This document shows positions 43,455 to 56,000 of a DNA stretch of 64,000 nt, piece after piece; position 1 is the stretch's first letter; each line of letters begins with the position of its first letter. The notes under the pieces were generated by a model that worked only from the letters and a program-made list of their open reading frames with translations, was not told the origin of the DNA and ran no database searches. This stretch comes from Clostridia bacterium. GTDB lineage: Bacteria > Bacillota > Clostridia > Oscillospirales > QAKW01. Both the position numbers and the translations under genes were made by a program. The DNA lies in assembly GCA_017937065.1 (NCBI GenBank), contig JAGBEI010000009.1, positions 1-64,000 of the forward strand, given 5' to 3'.

Positions 43455-44503
43455 TGGCTGAAGCTGTAAATAACGATGCTTTAAATCCTGCTGAGGAAAA
43501 CTCAGAAGCTAATGCTCCGAAAAAGGTAAAAAAGATTAAACCTGAAAAGGTTAAAGCCAAAAAAGAGAAAAGCACTAAAAAGTCAGAGCCTTCGGATAAC
43601 TCAAAAAAGAAAAACCGCAAGCGTATGTCATATGAACGTAAGCAGAGCTTTGTCGGATTTATGTTTACGCTTCCGTGGCTTATCGGATTTCTGATGTTCT
43701 TTTTTATCCCGGCGATTAAGTCTATAAACTTTTCGCTTTCTGACGTTAAAATTTTTGAAGACTATGCCACCGAGTGGAATAATTTTCAAAACTATTCCAA
43801 CATTTTTAAAGATGCAACCTTCTTGAGAAATCTCAGCAGCACTTTCGGCGACCTTGCGATAAACGTGCCCATCATTCTTGTTTTCAGCTTGTTTGTTGCG
43901 GTGCTGCTCAACCGTAAATTTATCGGCCGCGGAATTGCAAGAGCTGTTTTCTTCCTTCCGGTTATCGTTACTACGGGTGTTGTTATGACCGCGTTTAACG
44001 GTGCGTCCGATACCTCTGCGGTTTTTGAAGGCGATGTATCAAACGGTATTATGTTTTCTACGATGAATGCGACTGAGGTCTTGGGAAGTCTGGGACTCGG
44101 AGAGCAGATAACCGGATATATGATTGCTATTTCAGACCGTATATTCGACGTTGTTTGGGATTCGGGTATACAGATAATCTTGTTCCTTGCGGCACTCCAG
44201 AGCATTTCGCCCGCGCTTTACGAAGCGTGTGACGTTGAGGGTGCTACCGCGTGGGAAAAATTCTGGCTTATCACATTCCCGAGCGTGTCTCCTATCATTC
44301 TTGTAAATATTGTTTACACGATAGTTGATACTTTCTCAGACCCGTCAAACGCCGTCCTAAGCCAGGTTGACGCTTTGGTAACGACCACATTCAATTACGG
44401 AAATGCTGCCGCAATAGTTTGGGTCTACTTCGCAATCGTTTTGGTTATTATCGGTGCCGTGTTCCTGGTTTGTAAACGGCTTATATTCTATTCGGTAGAT
44501 TAA
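43454..44503 (+). CDS. ABC sugar transporter permease with Lys-rich N-terminal extension
   Basis: The 349-residue permease has a cytoplasmic extension of about 58 residues very rich in Lys (KKVKKIKPEKVKAKKEKS and following) before the first helix near 66. The EAA motif lies near 258 (YEACDVEGATAWEKFWLITFP). The charged tail is unusual for this family and could contact another subunit or nucleic acid. It is the second MalF/LplB-like member of the locus. Confidence 0.88.
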   Translation: MAEAVNNDALNPAEENSEANAPKKVKKIKPEKVKAKKEKSTKKSEPSDNSKKKNRKRMSYERKQSFVGFMFTLPWLIGFLMFFFIPAIKSINFSLSDVKIFEDYATEWNNFQNYSNIFKDATFLRNLSSTFGDLAINVPIILVFSLFVAVLLNRKFIGRGIARAVFFLPVIVTTGVVMTAFNGASDTSAVFEGDVSNGIMFSTMNATEVLGSLGLGEQITGYMIAISDRIFDVVWDSGIQIILFLAALQSISPALYEACDVEGATAWEKFWLITFPSVSPIILVNIVYTIVDTFSDPSNAVLSQVDALVTTTFNYGNAAAIVWVYFAIVLVIIGAVFLVCKRLIFYSVD

Positions 44504-44517
44504 GGGGGTGCAGTTAA

Positions 44518-45525
44518 ATGAATATTACAAAAGCTATTGTATCGCAGTTTACTGCACATAAGGGCAAAAAGACAGATAAGCGTCTGTGGCTGAATATTAT
44601 TTCCAAGTTTATCGGCAAGCTGGCTGTTTCGCTTATACTGATAGGACTTGCGTATGTTATCCTATATCCGCTTATTTTCTGTATATCGCAGGCGATACGT
44701 CTGCCGGCGGACATGTATGACCCGCGTGTAATTTATATTCCGCAGCATTTTACATGGCAGAATTTTAAGGATGCTTGGTCTTTTCTTGAGTATCCGAGAA
44801 TTCTGATGAATACCATAAATGTATCTCTGTGGCCCACACTTTTGCAGCTCTGTACATGCGCTCTTGCAGGTTACGGTTTTGCGAGATTTAAGTTTAAGGG
44901 CAAGGGTCTGATGTTCGGTCTGGTTATCCTGACCTTCATCGTTCCTCCGCAGACTATTTCGGTTACGACATACACTACGTTCCGTTATTTTGACCCGTTC
45001 TATATTTTCTCAGGTCTTAATTTAGTAGGAATAATGCCGGCAGATTATATAGACATTACGGATACCTTGTGGTCATTTATTTTACCGGCGCTGTTTGCCA
45101 GCGGTATTAAGAGCGGTTTGTTCATTTTCGTTTACAGACAGTTCTTCCGCGGCTTTCCGAAGGAGCTTGAAGAGGCAGCTTATATTGACGGCTGCGGCTC
45201 TTTCGAGACCTTCCTTAAGATACTCGTTCCCAACGCTGTTCCGGCGTTTGTCACGGTATTCTTGCTTAGCCTTGTATGGTATTATAATGACTACTATACG
45301 GTTCCGCTGTTCCTGCCTCAGACAGAGGTGCTCTCCAGCTCGCTGAACGATATGTTTACAAACATGACTACTGTCGGCGGTTTGTACGCGGGTGTAGATG
45401 AGGTGCTGATTTATCCTATTTGGCGTGCGGGCATTATATTGTATATTTTGCCGTTGCTTATCATGTTCCTTCTCTTCCAGAGAAAGTTTACCGAATCTAT
45501 TGCAAGATCCGGTATAGTGGGATAA
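44518..45525 (+). CDS. ABC sugar transporter permease, second MalG-like
   Basis: The 335-residue permease has an extended N-terminus (about 40 residues). The EAA loop is near 218 (LEEAAYIDGCGSFETFLKILVP). It partners with the preceding Lys-extended permease. It is the last gene of the locus, and a strong terminator follows 15 bases after the stop. Confidence 0.9.
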   Translation: MNITKAIVSQFTAHKGKKTDKRLWLNIISKFIGKLAVSLILIGLAYVILYPLIFCISQAIRLPADMYDPRVIYIPQHFTWQNFKDAWSFLEYPRILMNTINVSLWPTLLQLCTCALAGYGFARFKFKGKGLMFGLVILTFIVPPQTISVTTYTTFRYFDPFYIFSGLNLVGIMPADYIDITDTLWSFILPALFASGIKSGLFIFVYRQFFRGFPKELEEAAYIDGCGSFETFLKILVPNAVPAFVTVFLLSLVWYYNDYYTVPLFLPQTEVLSSSLNDMFTNMTTVGGLYAGVDEVLIYPIWRAGIILYILPLLIMFLLFQRKFTESIARSGIVG

Positions 45526-45540
45526 TCTTAAATGCAATAA

Positions 45541-45572
45541 AAAATGTGTCCGGTTTTATCCGGGCACATTTT
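45541..45572. terminator. Bidirectional terminator between the permease locus and the AraC regulator
   Basis: AAAATGTGTCCGG / CCGGGCACATTTT with a 6-base loop; one G-T pair. T tracts on both sides serve both converging genes. Confidence 0.85.
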
Positions 45573-45574
45573 AT

Positions 45575-46351
45575 TTAATTCTTAGTTTTATTGTTTAAAC
45601 GGTATTCCTTGGGAGAAAGTCCGCACTCTCTTTTAAAAGCGCGGTTAAAGTTTCGTATCGTTTCAAAACCGCATATGTTTGAAATTTCGGTAATATTCTT
45701 ATCGGTTGAAGTGAGGTACGCCTTTGCAAGCTGTATCCTGTAGCTGTTGACATAAGCGGAGAAATTCATGCCGAAATATTTGCTGAAATAGGCGGACAGG
45801 TAACTGTAATTATATCCGAAATTCGCTGCCAGCTCTTTAAGGGTGATTTTTTTCCGATAATTGTTCTGTATATAAAAAGCAAGAGAATTTGTCAGTGCAA
45901 AGTGTAATTCATTCGACTTTTGGAGATTGCTGCTGCGATATGCTTTGCTGCATAATCGGTATAAAACGGAGCGGATTAAAAACTTGTCGCTTTTTTTATC
46001 CTGCAGCACTTTTCCGTAATATTCGCCGTCACAGCTGAATGTCGGATTTTCAAAATGAAATCCTTTTACCTCGTCGTAAAAGCTGTGAACCCAGTCGTTT
46101 GAAAACACGCACAGATAGCTCTTGCTGTACTGCCTTGTTTTATAAGAGTGAATCTGTCCGGGAAGAATAAGTATCGCCTGACCGGCATTCAGCTCAAAAA
46201 CATTTTCTTCAATTTCACACTCAAGCGCTCCGTCACTGACAAATGTCACCTCAAAGCTTCTGTGCGTGTGCTTTTGAAAGTTCAGATTTATATCATTCTG
46301 ATTATAAATATATTCGATTTTATCCGACCTGTGATTTTCAAAGTCAATCAT
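45575..46351 (-). CDS. AraC-family transcriptional regulator
   Basis: ATG 46351 follows AGGTGAT; a GTG 9 bases upstream is possible. The 258-residue protein has an N-terminal cupin-like ligand domain (ECEIEENVFELNAGQAILI) and a C-terminal two-helix-turn-helix domain (ITLKELAANFGYNYSYLSAYFSKYF and ISNICGFETIRNFNRAFKREC), the AraC signature. It probably senses a sugar and regulates the flanking glycan genes. It is 52 bases downstream of fucU, so the two may share a transcript. Confidence 0.9.
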   Translation of the reverse strand: MIDFENHRSDKIEYIYNQNDINLNFQKHTHRSFEVTFVSDGALECEIEENVFELNAGQAILILPGQIHSYKTRQYSKSYLCVFSNDWVHSFYDEVKGFHFENPTFSCDGEYYGKVLQDKKSDKFLIRSVLYRLCSKAYRSSNLQKSNELHFALTNSLAFYIQNNYRKKITLKELAANFGYNYSYLSAYFSKYFGMNFSAYVNSYRIQLAKAYLTSTDKNITEISNICGFETIRNFNRAFKRECGLSPKEYRLNNKTKN

Positions 46352-46403
46352 ATTTATCACCTGAATTTATTTTCCTCATAACAGGCATCATTGCGTCATC
46401 AGA

Positions 46404-46820
46404 TCAGATGACTCCTTTTTTTAACAGAATGTTAGCGTACAGCGCGCTTTCTCCCGTAGCGATCACTGCATATGCTTTTTTTGAGCGCTCGTAAAAATCA
46501 AATCTTTCTAATGTCTCAAATCCCATATCGGTATGATTTTTGACTATACTTTTATATTCATCCCAGATAGGGGTTTTAACATCGTCTCCTTCAACAACCT
46601 TCATAAGAAAAAGCGGCTGCTGGTATGTGTCAAGCGGCAGTAATTCAAGCACAGCCGATAGAACCTCGGCAGCGCCGCTGCCATTCATGTAAACTACTCT
46701 TTGACCAACGCTTGCCGACGGAAAATTACCGTCGGCGATAACTATTTCATCGCCGTGCCCCATCTCGCACATTATTTTTAAAAGCTCGGGCGGTATTATT
46801 TTCGGTACATTTTTAAGCAT
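46404..46820 (-). CDS. fucU: L-fucose mutarotase
   Basis: The 138-residue RbsD/FucU-family enzyme interconverts alpha and beta anomers of L-fucose (FucU type). Evidence: MLKNVPKIIPPELLKIMCEMGHGDEIVIADGNF near the N-terminus matches FucU rather than RbsD, and the expected EMGHGDEIVIADGN active-site His is present. This ties the neighbouring GH95 protein to fucose. No fucose isomerase or kinase is visible in the window. Confidence 0.88.
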   Translation of the reverse strand: MLKNVPKIIPPELLKIMCEMGHGDEIVIADGNFPSASVGQRVVYMNGSGAAEVLSAVLELLPLDTYQQPLFLMKVVEGDDVKTPIWDEYKSIVKNHTDMGFETLERFDFYERSKKAYAVIATGESALYANILLKKGVI

Positions 46821-46865
46821 TGCATGTTCTCCTTTTTCGGCATTTTAAAAACTCAGGATGCGCAA

Positions 46866-46894
46866 ATTATATCATGTTTGCAAAACGATTTCAA
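46866..46894 (-). promoter_or_regulatory. Promoter of fucU-araC
   Basis: On the minus strand TTGAAA (-35) and TATAAT (-10) are separated by exactly 17 bases. A cre-like sequence (TGAAATCGTTTTGCA) overlaps the -35. Confidence 0.8.
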
Positions 46895-46965
46895 TATAAC
46901 GACAAAAATACATGCATTATAGGCTTAACATCTATATTTTTGTCTATAATTTGAAAACATATTTC

Positions 46966-46994
46966 TTGTTTTGGATTTTACTAAAATATATAAT
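46966..46994 (+). promoter_or_regulatory. Promoter of the giant SLH protein
   Basis: TTGTTT (46966-46971) and TATAAT (46989-46994) are separated by 17 bases, about 34 bases before the start codon. It faces away from the fucU promoter, so the two could share regulators. Confidence 0.75.
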
Positions 46995-47028
46995 TTAGTT
47001 ATCAATTCAATATAAAGGAGAATTTGCT

Positions 47029-50000
47029 ATGAAAAGGTTAGTATCCTGGCTGTTGTGTGCGTGCATGATAATTTCTTTGCTGAGCACAACAGGATTGTCA
47101 TTTTCTTTTGCAGTATCGTCAGATGAAACTGAATTGCAAAATGATATGCCCGAGCCGATTGTGACGGGAGCCGATTTTGAATCGGCAGCACAGAGCTTTT
47201 ATATTAATACGGGAGAAAAAACTGTTTCGGCAATAATCAAAGAGGGAACTGAATTTTCAAATCCTACCTTTACTGTTGACAGAGAAAACATTACGACTTC
47301 GCTTTATTATGATGAAAGCTGTACTCAGCCGGCGGAGTCCGTTACATATGAGCAGGTCAGCGCCGACGGTATGAAGACGTATTATCTTCTGCTCCAAGGC
47401 GACGGCATTGCCGATGTAAAATATAAGGTTGTTATTATTTCGGAAAATGCTCAGCTTGATTTCAAAAGTACCTTTTTCGACCCGACGGGAACAATTAAAA
47501 ATACCGCCGCTCTGCTTTTGCATTCCGGCAGCTTTGCTGCGGGGCAGAGAGTAACGGACACCTTTAACGGAATGAGCTATGTATTTACCGTTGGTGTAAA
47601 CGCTTTCAGCTCAATATCCGAGGCAAGGGCTGCAAATGTAAAACAGCTGATTTTAACTGCCGGCGATTATGCCGGAATAACGATTGACGGATCAGTTGAG
47701 CTTTACGGTCCCGGCTATGCCGTCAATCCGAATGTGGTACCCGATGACAGAACGGAGCAGTGGCAGCTCAGCGAAAAATTTGCCGACTCTGCCGCTGTTG
47801 CAAAAATTTCCGGTCAGATTGTAATCTCCGAGGCGGCTACTCCCGAATCTGAGGAGGGCACCGAAATTATCATTAAGGGTGTCTCAATCGGCAGCCGTAT
47901 CATGGATACCTACCGCAAGGCGTCCGCGTATAAAACAGATATTACAATCGAAAATTGCCTGCTTTCCTTTAACAGCACGGGCTTTGTGTACAGATTTGCC
48001 AACGGCAATACCGACAATACAGACGCCTCAAAGCCCAATATAGATTCGCTTACCATGAAAAACTGCCGTTATAATTTTGTAAAAGGCGACAACGGGCAGC
48101 GCGTGTTTACGGAAAACAGCCCTGCCCATGTTACACTGGACGGTTTGTATTTTGATAATAAATTTCCGACTCTCGGATATCCCAAGTGGAAGGATTCCGT
48201 AATAAACGGCAGCTATGTGGTAAAGAACTGCTATTTTGGGGATTATCTGCGTACTCCCGACGAGCGCGGAAACCCAAAGCCGACTATAATCGCGCCCACA
48301 GGTCACTCTCAGTACTGCAGTGCCGAGGGCAGGGATACGCATTTGTTATTTGAGAACAATATTGTAATTGACGCTGCGAGCGATAAGTATAATACGAGTG
48401 ATTTTGTATTTGCCGCAATTTATCCCGACGCATTTACCGATATTATCTTCAGGGACAATACGTTTATAGATAAAAATAATTATCTCAGTACACCGTTTGT
48501 TGCCGCTTCAAATACATACGCGCCTATGAACAAGGATTACTCGGACAGAATTATATTTGAGGGCAACCGTCTTATAGGATATACCCCTTTTATTACTGTT
48601 AATGATGAGACCGAGACGCTGACAAGAGGCTCAAATAATTATTACGCGCCTTTTACGGAGGACTATGCCTTAGCTCAAAACGGAACTGCGCTTTTCGGCG
48701 TGCTTGAGGGATGTGATTATTATTTGGATTATGCCAAAACGACGCTTGCCTCTCAGATGGATATGGTTATAGACCGAAAGCTTGCTGTTGTCAATAATGC
48801 CACACGTGAAGCGTCCCTTGTTATCGGTGAAGACGAAGTTTACTATTCGGATATCAAGACGTCTGACGGATTGAACAGGTATAACCTGTATTCGGATGCG
48901 GCGTGCCTGCAAAGTATAAGCGCGCTTAACAGCGAAATTGTCGGAAACGGCACTGTTGTATATGCAAAAACAACCAATGCAAACGGAGTATCCGCTGTGT
49001 ATAAGGTTTACGTCTCCGTCGGAGATGTCAATGCCGCTGAGCCCGTGACAGTCGGAAAGGAAAGCATTCCCTCGCCGTACCTTTTCTGTGAGGAAACGGA
49101 AAATATGCCGCACGGTACAAAATTTACCGTCTCGTGGGAGGATACCGAATATGTGTTTACCGCCGGTGTAAATGCGTTTGCGTCGGTATCTCAGATAATC
49201 GCGGCGCACGGCACCGACAGCGTTCCAAACGTAATAATGCCCGGCGGCGTATATAACGGTGATGTCATAGTCACAAGCTCTGTCAATTTTTACGGCGAGA
49301 ACGGCAGCACCGTGCTGACAAGCGAGCCTGATGTGACAAGCCCCGTAAAAATCGCCTGCGTGGGTGATGCCGTTACGGAAGGAAACGGTCTTTCGGAGAA
49401 TGAGCGCGCGGAAAAAAGCTATCCGGCGCAGCTTGAAAGCATACTTGCCGAAAAATACGGTGACGGTAAGTATGAGGTCAGAAACTTCGGCTGTGACGGG
49501 GCTACCGTAAACATTCAGAGCAATGCCGAAAGCGGCAGCTATAATTACTGGACATATATTTATGCAGTGCAGTATTATATGTCGCTTGACTATAACCCCG
49601 ACGTAGTAATCGTCATGATGGGCAGCAACGATACGCTGGGGCAGGCATACAGCTCTCCCGAAATGTATAAAAAGCAGTATCAGTCGCTTATTGACAGCTA
49701 TACGCAGCTTCCGTCTCACCCGGCGGTTGTTATTGCGGGTTCGCCTGCAATGAGCAGCGGACTGCGCAGTCAGCTTCTTACCGAAACAATTATTCCCATG
49801 CAGAAGCAGGTAGCTGCGGATAACGGGCTTATATATATTGATACCTATACGAAAACAAATGAAAAGCTCACCGACACGTCGTATTTCACCGGCGACCTTA
49901 GCGACGATATGAAATGCACCGAGAAGGGCTATGGCTTTATTGCGGACATAATCGCACAGGGCATTGCACCTATGCTATCGTCAAATCGCAGTATCTTGAA

Positions 50001-53000
50001 AAACGGCATTACGGTTGACCCCTCTCAGAAAACCGAAGAAACCCGGAAAATAAAGGTTGCATGTATAGGCGACAGCCTTACCTACGGCGACAAGTCCGAT
50101 AAGGGCTATCCTGTTTTTCTTCAGCAGATGCTGGACGGCGGATATGAGGTGCGCAATTTCGGCGAATGCGGCGCCGTTGCCTGCGATATGTCAACCTATA
50201 ATTATTCAGGCGGCGGCACAAGCTGGGTATATCAGGAGACCCTGCGCTATAAATATTCGATGGAATGGAAGCCGGATATTGTTATACTGATGCTCGGAGT
50301 CAACGACGCGGGCGCGCATCTGACAAACTTCCACAGTGTAAACTGGGACGGGGGTGCAGGCAGCAGTGCGGCGGCAGAATTTGAAAAGGATTATAAGGCG
50401 CTTGTTGAGAGATATCAGGGAAGCGGAGCGCAGGTATACTGCGTAAACTGCCCGTCCGGGAAAATCGAGGCGGACAGGGACGCAACCTCTGTGAAGATAA
50501 GCTGTGTCAATCCGATAATCGAGCGGGTTGCAGGCCAGACAGGCTGTAACCTTATCGATATATACAGCGAGACAAAAAACTGGGAGGATAGTATCTATAC
50601 CGATACTGTTCACTTTAATTCAGACGGTTACAAAAAGACAGCCGATTTTATATTCTCAAAGATATTCAGCGATTTTTCGGACAGCTACAATGATAAATAC
50701 GGCGAGATATCAAAAAATGCCGTGATACTTGATGCCGAAAGCGACGGTGCGCTTGCGACAGGCACTAAGGTCAAATACTCGTGGGAGGGCTCAACATACA
50801 CCTTCACATGGGGAGTAAATGCGTTTCGGTCGATAGACGATATCATAGTGTATGCAAATGAAAACGGTATTTTTGATATTCAGGTGCTTATACCCGAAAA
50901 CAATTTAAAGACGGAGGATAATAAGTACTTTTTCATAACGGCTGACGTTACAAATATTAAGTCCATTGAGGTGTACGGACAAAACCGCCTGATTGACCCG
51001 AACGATAAGTCAGCCTCTTACAGCGATGCTTCGGCGGATTGGACGCTGAGTCCGCAGTGGGATAAATATTCCGTGTCGGGCGGCACATCGTCAGTAGGCT
51101 CAGTCATTATCAGCAGTAAAAATCTTGCGGGACGCCTTGAATTTAAGGGCATTACCATGCGCGATATATTTTATGACAGGTCGCGTACGGCCGGCACCGC
51201 AGAAGACCCGCGCAATCTGTCTGTTGTTTTTGAAAACTCGATAGCAGACTTTACGGCGCTTTCAAACTACGCGGGATTTCTGTTTGACTGTAAATCACCG
51301 CGCGCTGCAAATACCGGCAGCGATTACGGCTATAACGATTTTCTTACCGTTAAAAATTTCCGCGTGGAGCACTATTTCTATAAATCTGCCTCAAATAACA
51401 GAATTGTCAATACGGGCAATATGAATAACATGATTTTTGACGGGTTCTACTTTAATGAGGACAATAACCTCTATCCCGGCAACAATGTAAGATTTGCTCT
51501 TTCTCAGTTCGGATATGTCGCAAGCACCGCTGCTTCCGCTCAGACGGGCTCGGTAATTTTCAGCGGCTGTAATTTCAGAAATGCCGAGTCACTGCGCCTC
51601 ACAATTAACGGCTATACCGATAATGCCGCAGATAAAGGCGTAACGGAAAAAGTTGTATTTGACAATAATATCGTGTATAATTGCAGCAAGGCGGCAATGG
51701 GCGTTAATTTCCAGCCCTCCTATATCACGTCCCTGAGCATTTGCGGCAATATCTTTATAAATACAGTGAGCGCTCAGCCTGTTGTCGGCAGTACCACCGC
51801 TTCAAATGACGTGGACTATGTTGAAAAAATAGGATATACAGCGCGTGACAATACATTTGTTTTGAGCGATATAACCTCAACAAGATATTTGAAATTCGGA
51901 ACAGGCACCACCGCTGACAGCACAGGCACCTACCTTGCTGAAGCGTCGGATAATTATACTGAGGCTATAATGGGTGTCGAGCCGAATTTCGGCAAAGCCG
52001 ACTATTACTATGTTGATTTTGCGCGTAATGTAAAAAATACCGATTTTGCCTTGACCTCGGCTTATTTCGGGGATAAAATAGAAAACGTCGAGATAAACGG
52101 CGATACTGTCAGTGCAAACGGCACAAACGGTCAGGTTGTCGACACGCTTGAATTTGCTTGTGTAAATCCCCTGATTTCTGCTGATGTTTACGCTGACGAG
52201 CAGTGTACCGAAAAGCTCGATAAGCTTACTCTGAGCGAGAGAGATTCCGCCGATATTTATTACATCAAGCTCAGCTATAAAGATTATTCGGGCGCGGTCT
52301 TTAAATTAAAATTCAATCTCGGTGAGGCAAAATCCTTTGCCGAGGCTTATGAGGATAAAAACGGTATAATTAAAAATACCGCGGTGCTGTATGCGCCGGG
52401 TGCTTCGGGCAAAAACGCGGGCGATAAGCTGAACGCCGTCTGGAATGACATTCAGTATGTGTTTGTATACGGTGAAAATGCCTTTGCAACACTTGAAGAA
52501 ATCCGCGATAAATTCGGCGCCGCTCCGGTGCAGATTATACTTCCTGCCGGAAGCTATGGCAGGCTTGACATTTACGGAAGCTGGAGCATATTCGGCGAGA
52601 GCTTTGCCGTAAACCCCAACGGCAGGGGCGACCAAAACCTTGACAGCAGCTGGAGCGAATACGGCGAAACGATTATTGACAATGCAGACGTCGTGATTGA
52701 CGCCTCGGCAACGCCGGGCACGGAGGGCGGCACTGATATTCTTATCAGCGGCGTAAGGCTTACGGGACGGTTTGTTGACACAAACCGTAATGAAAGCGCG
52801 TATGCAACAAATATCACTTTGAAAAATATTGTATATGACCGCTGCTTTTTGACCGGTGGGGAAAGAGAATTCAATCTTCAGAATGCCAACAGCATGAGCA
52901 GCTCGGACACTGCCGTCAACAGTGACAGCTTCAATATAGAAAACATGTTTTATATCGGTACAAACGCGTCCGGCGACCACGCACTTTTTGAGGATACGGT

Positions 53001-56000
53001 AGCGCCGTTTGTTACCATTGACGGGTTTGTTTGCGCCGATAATACACCGAGCTTCGGCAATTTTACGGTAAGCAAAACTGCGCGTAAAGTTGAATTCACT
53101 TTAAAGAACAGTTATTTTTACGGCTGCAAGAGCAGCGCCGCACTCAATGATAACCTCATTTCCTTTGTCGGTCATAATTCCGATGTTTCAAGCGAGCAGC
53201 GCAGTACTTTTGATACAAGGCTGAATGTTGAAAACAACAAATTTATTAACTGCGGAAACGAGTCCGAGTATAACGGACAGACGCTGCGCACGGTAATTGA
53301 GCTTTACCCGCAGTCATTTAACAGCATTAATTTTGTTTCAAACGAATTTGTATCGACACGTGATTTCAATTATCTGTTTGTTACAGCAAAATCCGATACA
53401 TTTTCCGTAAACCACGGGGATTATTCAGACCGCGTAACCTTTAAGGACAACAGAGTAATCGGTATAATGGCGACCTTTTTCTTAAACGAGGATACGGTTG
53501 TAGACCATTCCGACAACTACTTTGCCACATACACGTCCGATTATAAAACGGCGGCAAACGGCGACATACCGTCTGATTATAAGGCGGATGTATATCTTGA
53601 CTATGCCATGACCGTGAAACGCAGTGATATGGCTCCTGTTGTCAGCAATATCTGCGGATTTACCGTCGATAATGAAACATTCAGCGCGTACGGTTATGCG
53701 TCAAGGGATTTTACTCCGATGCCGGGCGAGGGCTGTGAGCTTTATGCGGATAAAAACTGCACATCAGAGCTTAAAATAATTGACGTTAATGTCGGTCAGG
53801 CAACGACGGCTTACATTAAGGTTACACGCGGTAATATTTCAAAGGTATACACCCTGTATGTAATGGGGGTTAAAGACCTTGCGGATATTGAATATGCAAA
53901 GGTAAGTCCGCAGACTGTCGGGGGCATAGAAAATCCTGCCGTTTATTATCCGACCCTTTACGGCGCGCCGGACGGCATCACGCTTTACACATACTATGAT
54001 AATATCTGCTACGGATTTGTGACAGGTGAAAATGTAGTTACATCAACCGCCAATATGGCGCTTTACAGCAATGAGCTGCTGGTGCCCGACGATATTTTTG
54101 AAATAAACTTTTCCATTGTTGCCGGTATCAAGCTTCACAGTAAAAATGCAAATATTTCGGGCGTTGAGGTACGCAAGCTTAAAATTGCCTGTATCGGCGA
54201 TTCTATAACTCAGGGTGTGGGCGCCGGCTCAACGGCGGACTATCCGAGCTATCTGCAAAAGTATCTTGGCAGTGAAGAGTATATTGTACAGAATTTCGGC
54301 AAGGGCTCAGCCACCGTTCAAAGCGATGAGCGCGGCTATATGGTGTTTGCAAAGCAGCAGCATGAAGAAAGCCTTGCGTTTGAGCCGGATGTTGTAATAT
54401 GTGCTCTGGGCACAAATGATTCGCGTTATAATATCTGGACGTCAAACAGCAGCTTTATTGATACTTATATTGATATAATCGACACTTACCGTGCGCTTGA
54501 CAGCAAGCCGGCAATTTATATTACGACAACACTTCAGCGCGCAGACGATTTGATGAATAACGAGCGTGTTGAAAAGAACACAATATACCTTGACGAGTAC
54601 ATTGCCAAAATGGTAGGCGGCAGGATAATCGATACCCATGATGAAATGCGGCAGTATACAAATGATACAAGCTATTTTGCCGACGCTCTACATCCCACCG
54701 CAATCGGATATGAGAAAATGGCAAACTATATCGGCTCTTGTATCGCGGCAAACATGAACAGCCTGTCGCAGACGGGAATTACACTTGACGGACTGAATAT
54801 TACAGGTTCTGTCACATCGGATGCCGTTGAATTTCCGCTTGCCGTATGCAACGCCGATATTCGTGTCGGCGCTCTCGGCAGGGCAAAAATACTTTGTTCT
54901 GAAATAACCGAGCTTATCATTGATAATACAACGCTTTCCGACGGATCGACTGTCTCAACGGAGCTTGACCTTGGCAGGTTTATTGATTTCGGCGACGGGT
55001 TTACTGTCGAAAATGAATCATCGCTTGTAATCGGCAAATCAGGTGAATATAAAATTATATCCGCTGACGGTCAGACGGTGCCCTTAATTGTAAATCTTAA
55101 ACCGGACAGCAGTGTGTTAAAAGAACTTATCAATAAGGCGCTGGGCTATTCCAACGATGATAACTTATACTGCGCTCAATCTTTCAATAATTTGCTTGAC
55201 GCCGTTTTCCTGGCGGAGCAGAAGCTTGAAAATGCGTCGCAGTCTGAGCTGGGAAGCCTTGCGGCAATGCTTCAGTCGGCGATAGACTCGCTCAAAATGC
55301 ATGATTGGGACGAGGGTAATATTGCAGTGGCGCCTACATGCAAAAGCGAGGGCGTTATAGTCTATATCTGTAAAAATGACCCGACTGAGATGTCGGTTGA
55401 GATAGTTCCGGCAGATCCCGATGCACACGTCTGGGACGACGGCAGTATAACAAAGCCGCCTTCATGTACGGAAGACGGTGAGATTACTTACATATGTGAA
55501 AAAGATGAATCGCATACAAAAACAGATACTGTCGGCGCTCTCGGACATGACCGGGACGACGGAGAGATAACAAAGAGACCCACATGTACGTCAGAGGGCG
55601 AGATAACTTACCGCTGCAAACGCGATGGCTGTGATGTTACTGAAATCAAGATAATTCCGGCAGACCCCAATGCCCATGAGTGGGGCGAATATGTGTATAA
55701 CAATGACGCTACTTATGAATCGGACGGGACAGAAACCGCAAAATGTATACGCTGTGATGTAACTGATACAAGAACAGCTGACGGCACAAGGCTTGAAGAG
55801 CCGCCGGAAACTGAAATTATCGACAGCTCAAAGCAGTTCAGTGATGTTAAGGAGGGCAGATGGTATAAAAAGTATATCGACTATGCGGCGACTTATAAGC
55901 TCATGAACGGTATGACGTCTTCAAGGTTTGAGCCTGCTGCAACTCTTACAAGGGCAATGTTTGTGCAGATACTTGCAAATCTCAGCGGTATTGATACGTC

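Noticed and set aside
48670-49719. Minus-strand open frame of 349 codons within the giant surface gene
   Set aside because: It is antisense to a continuous, well-supported coding region and lacks a ribosome site or recognisable domain.
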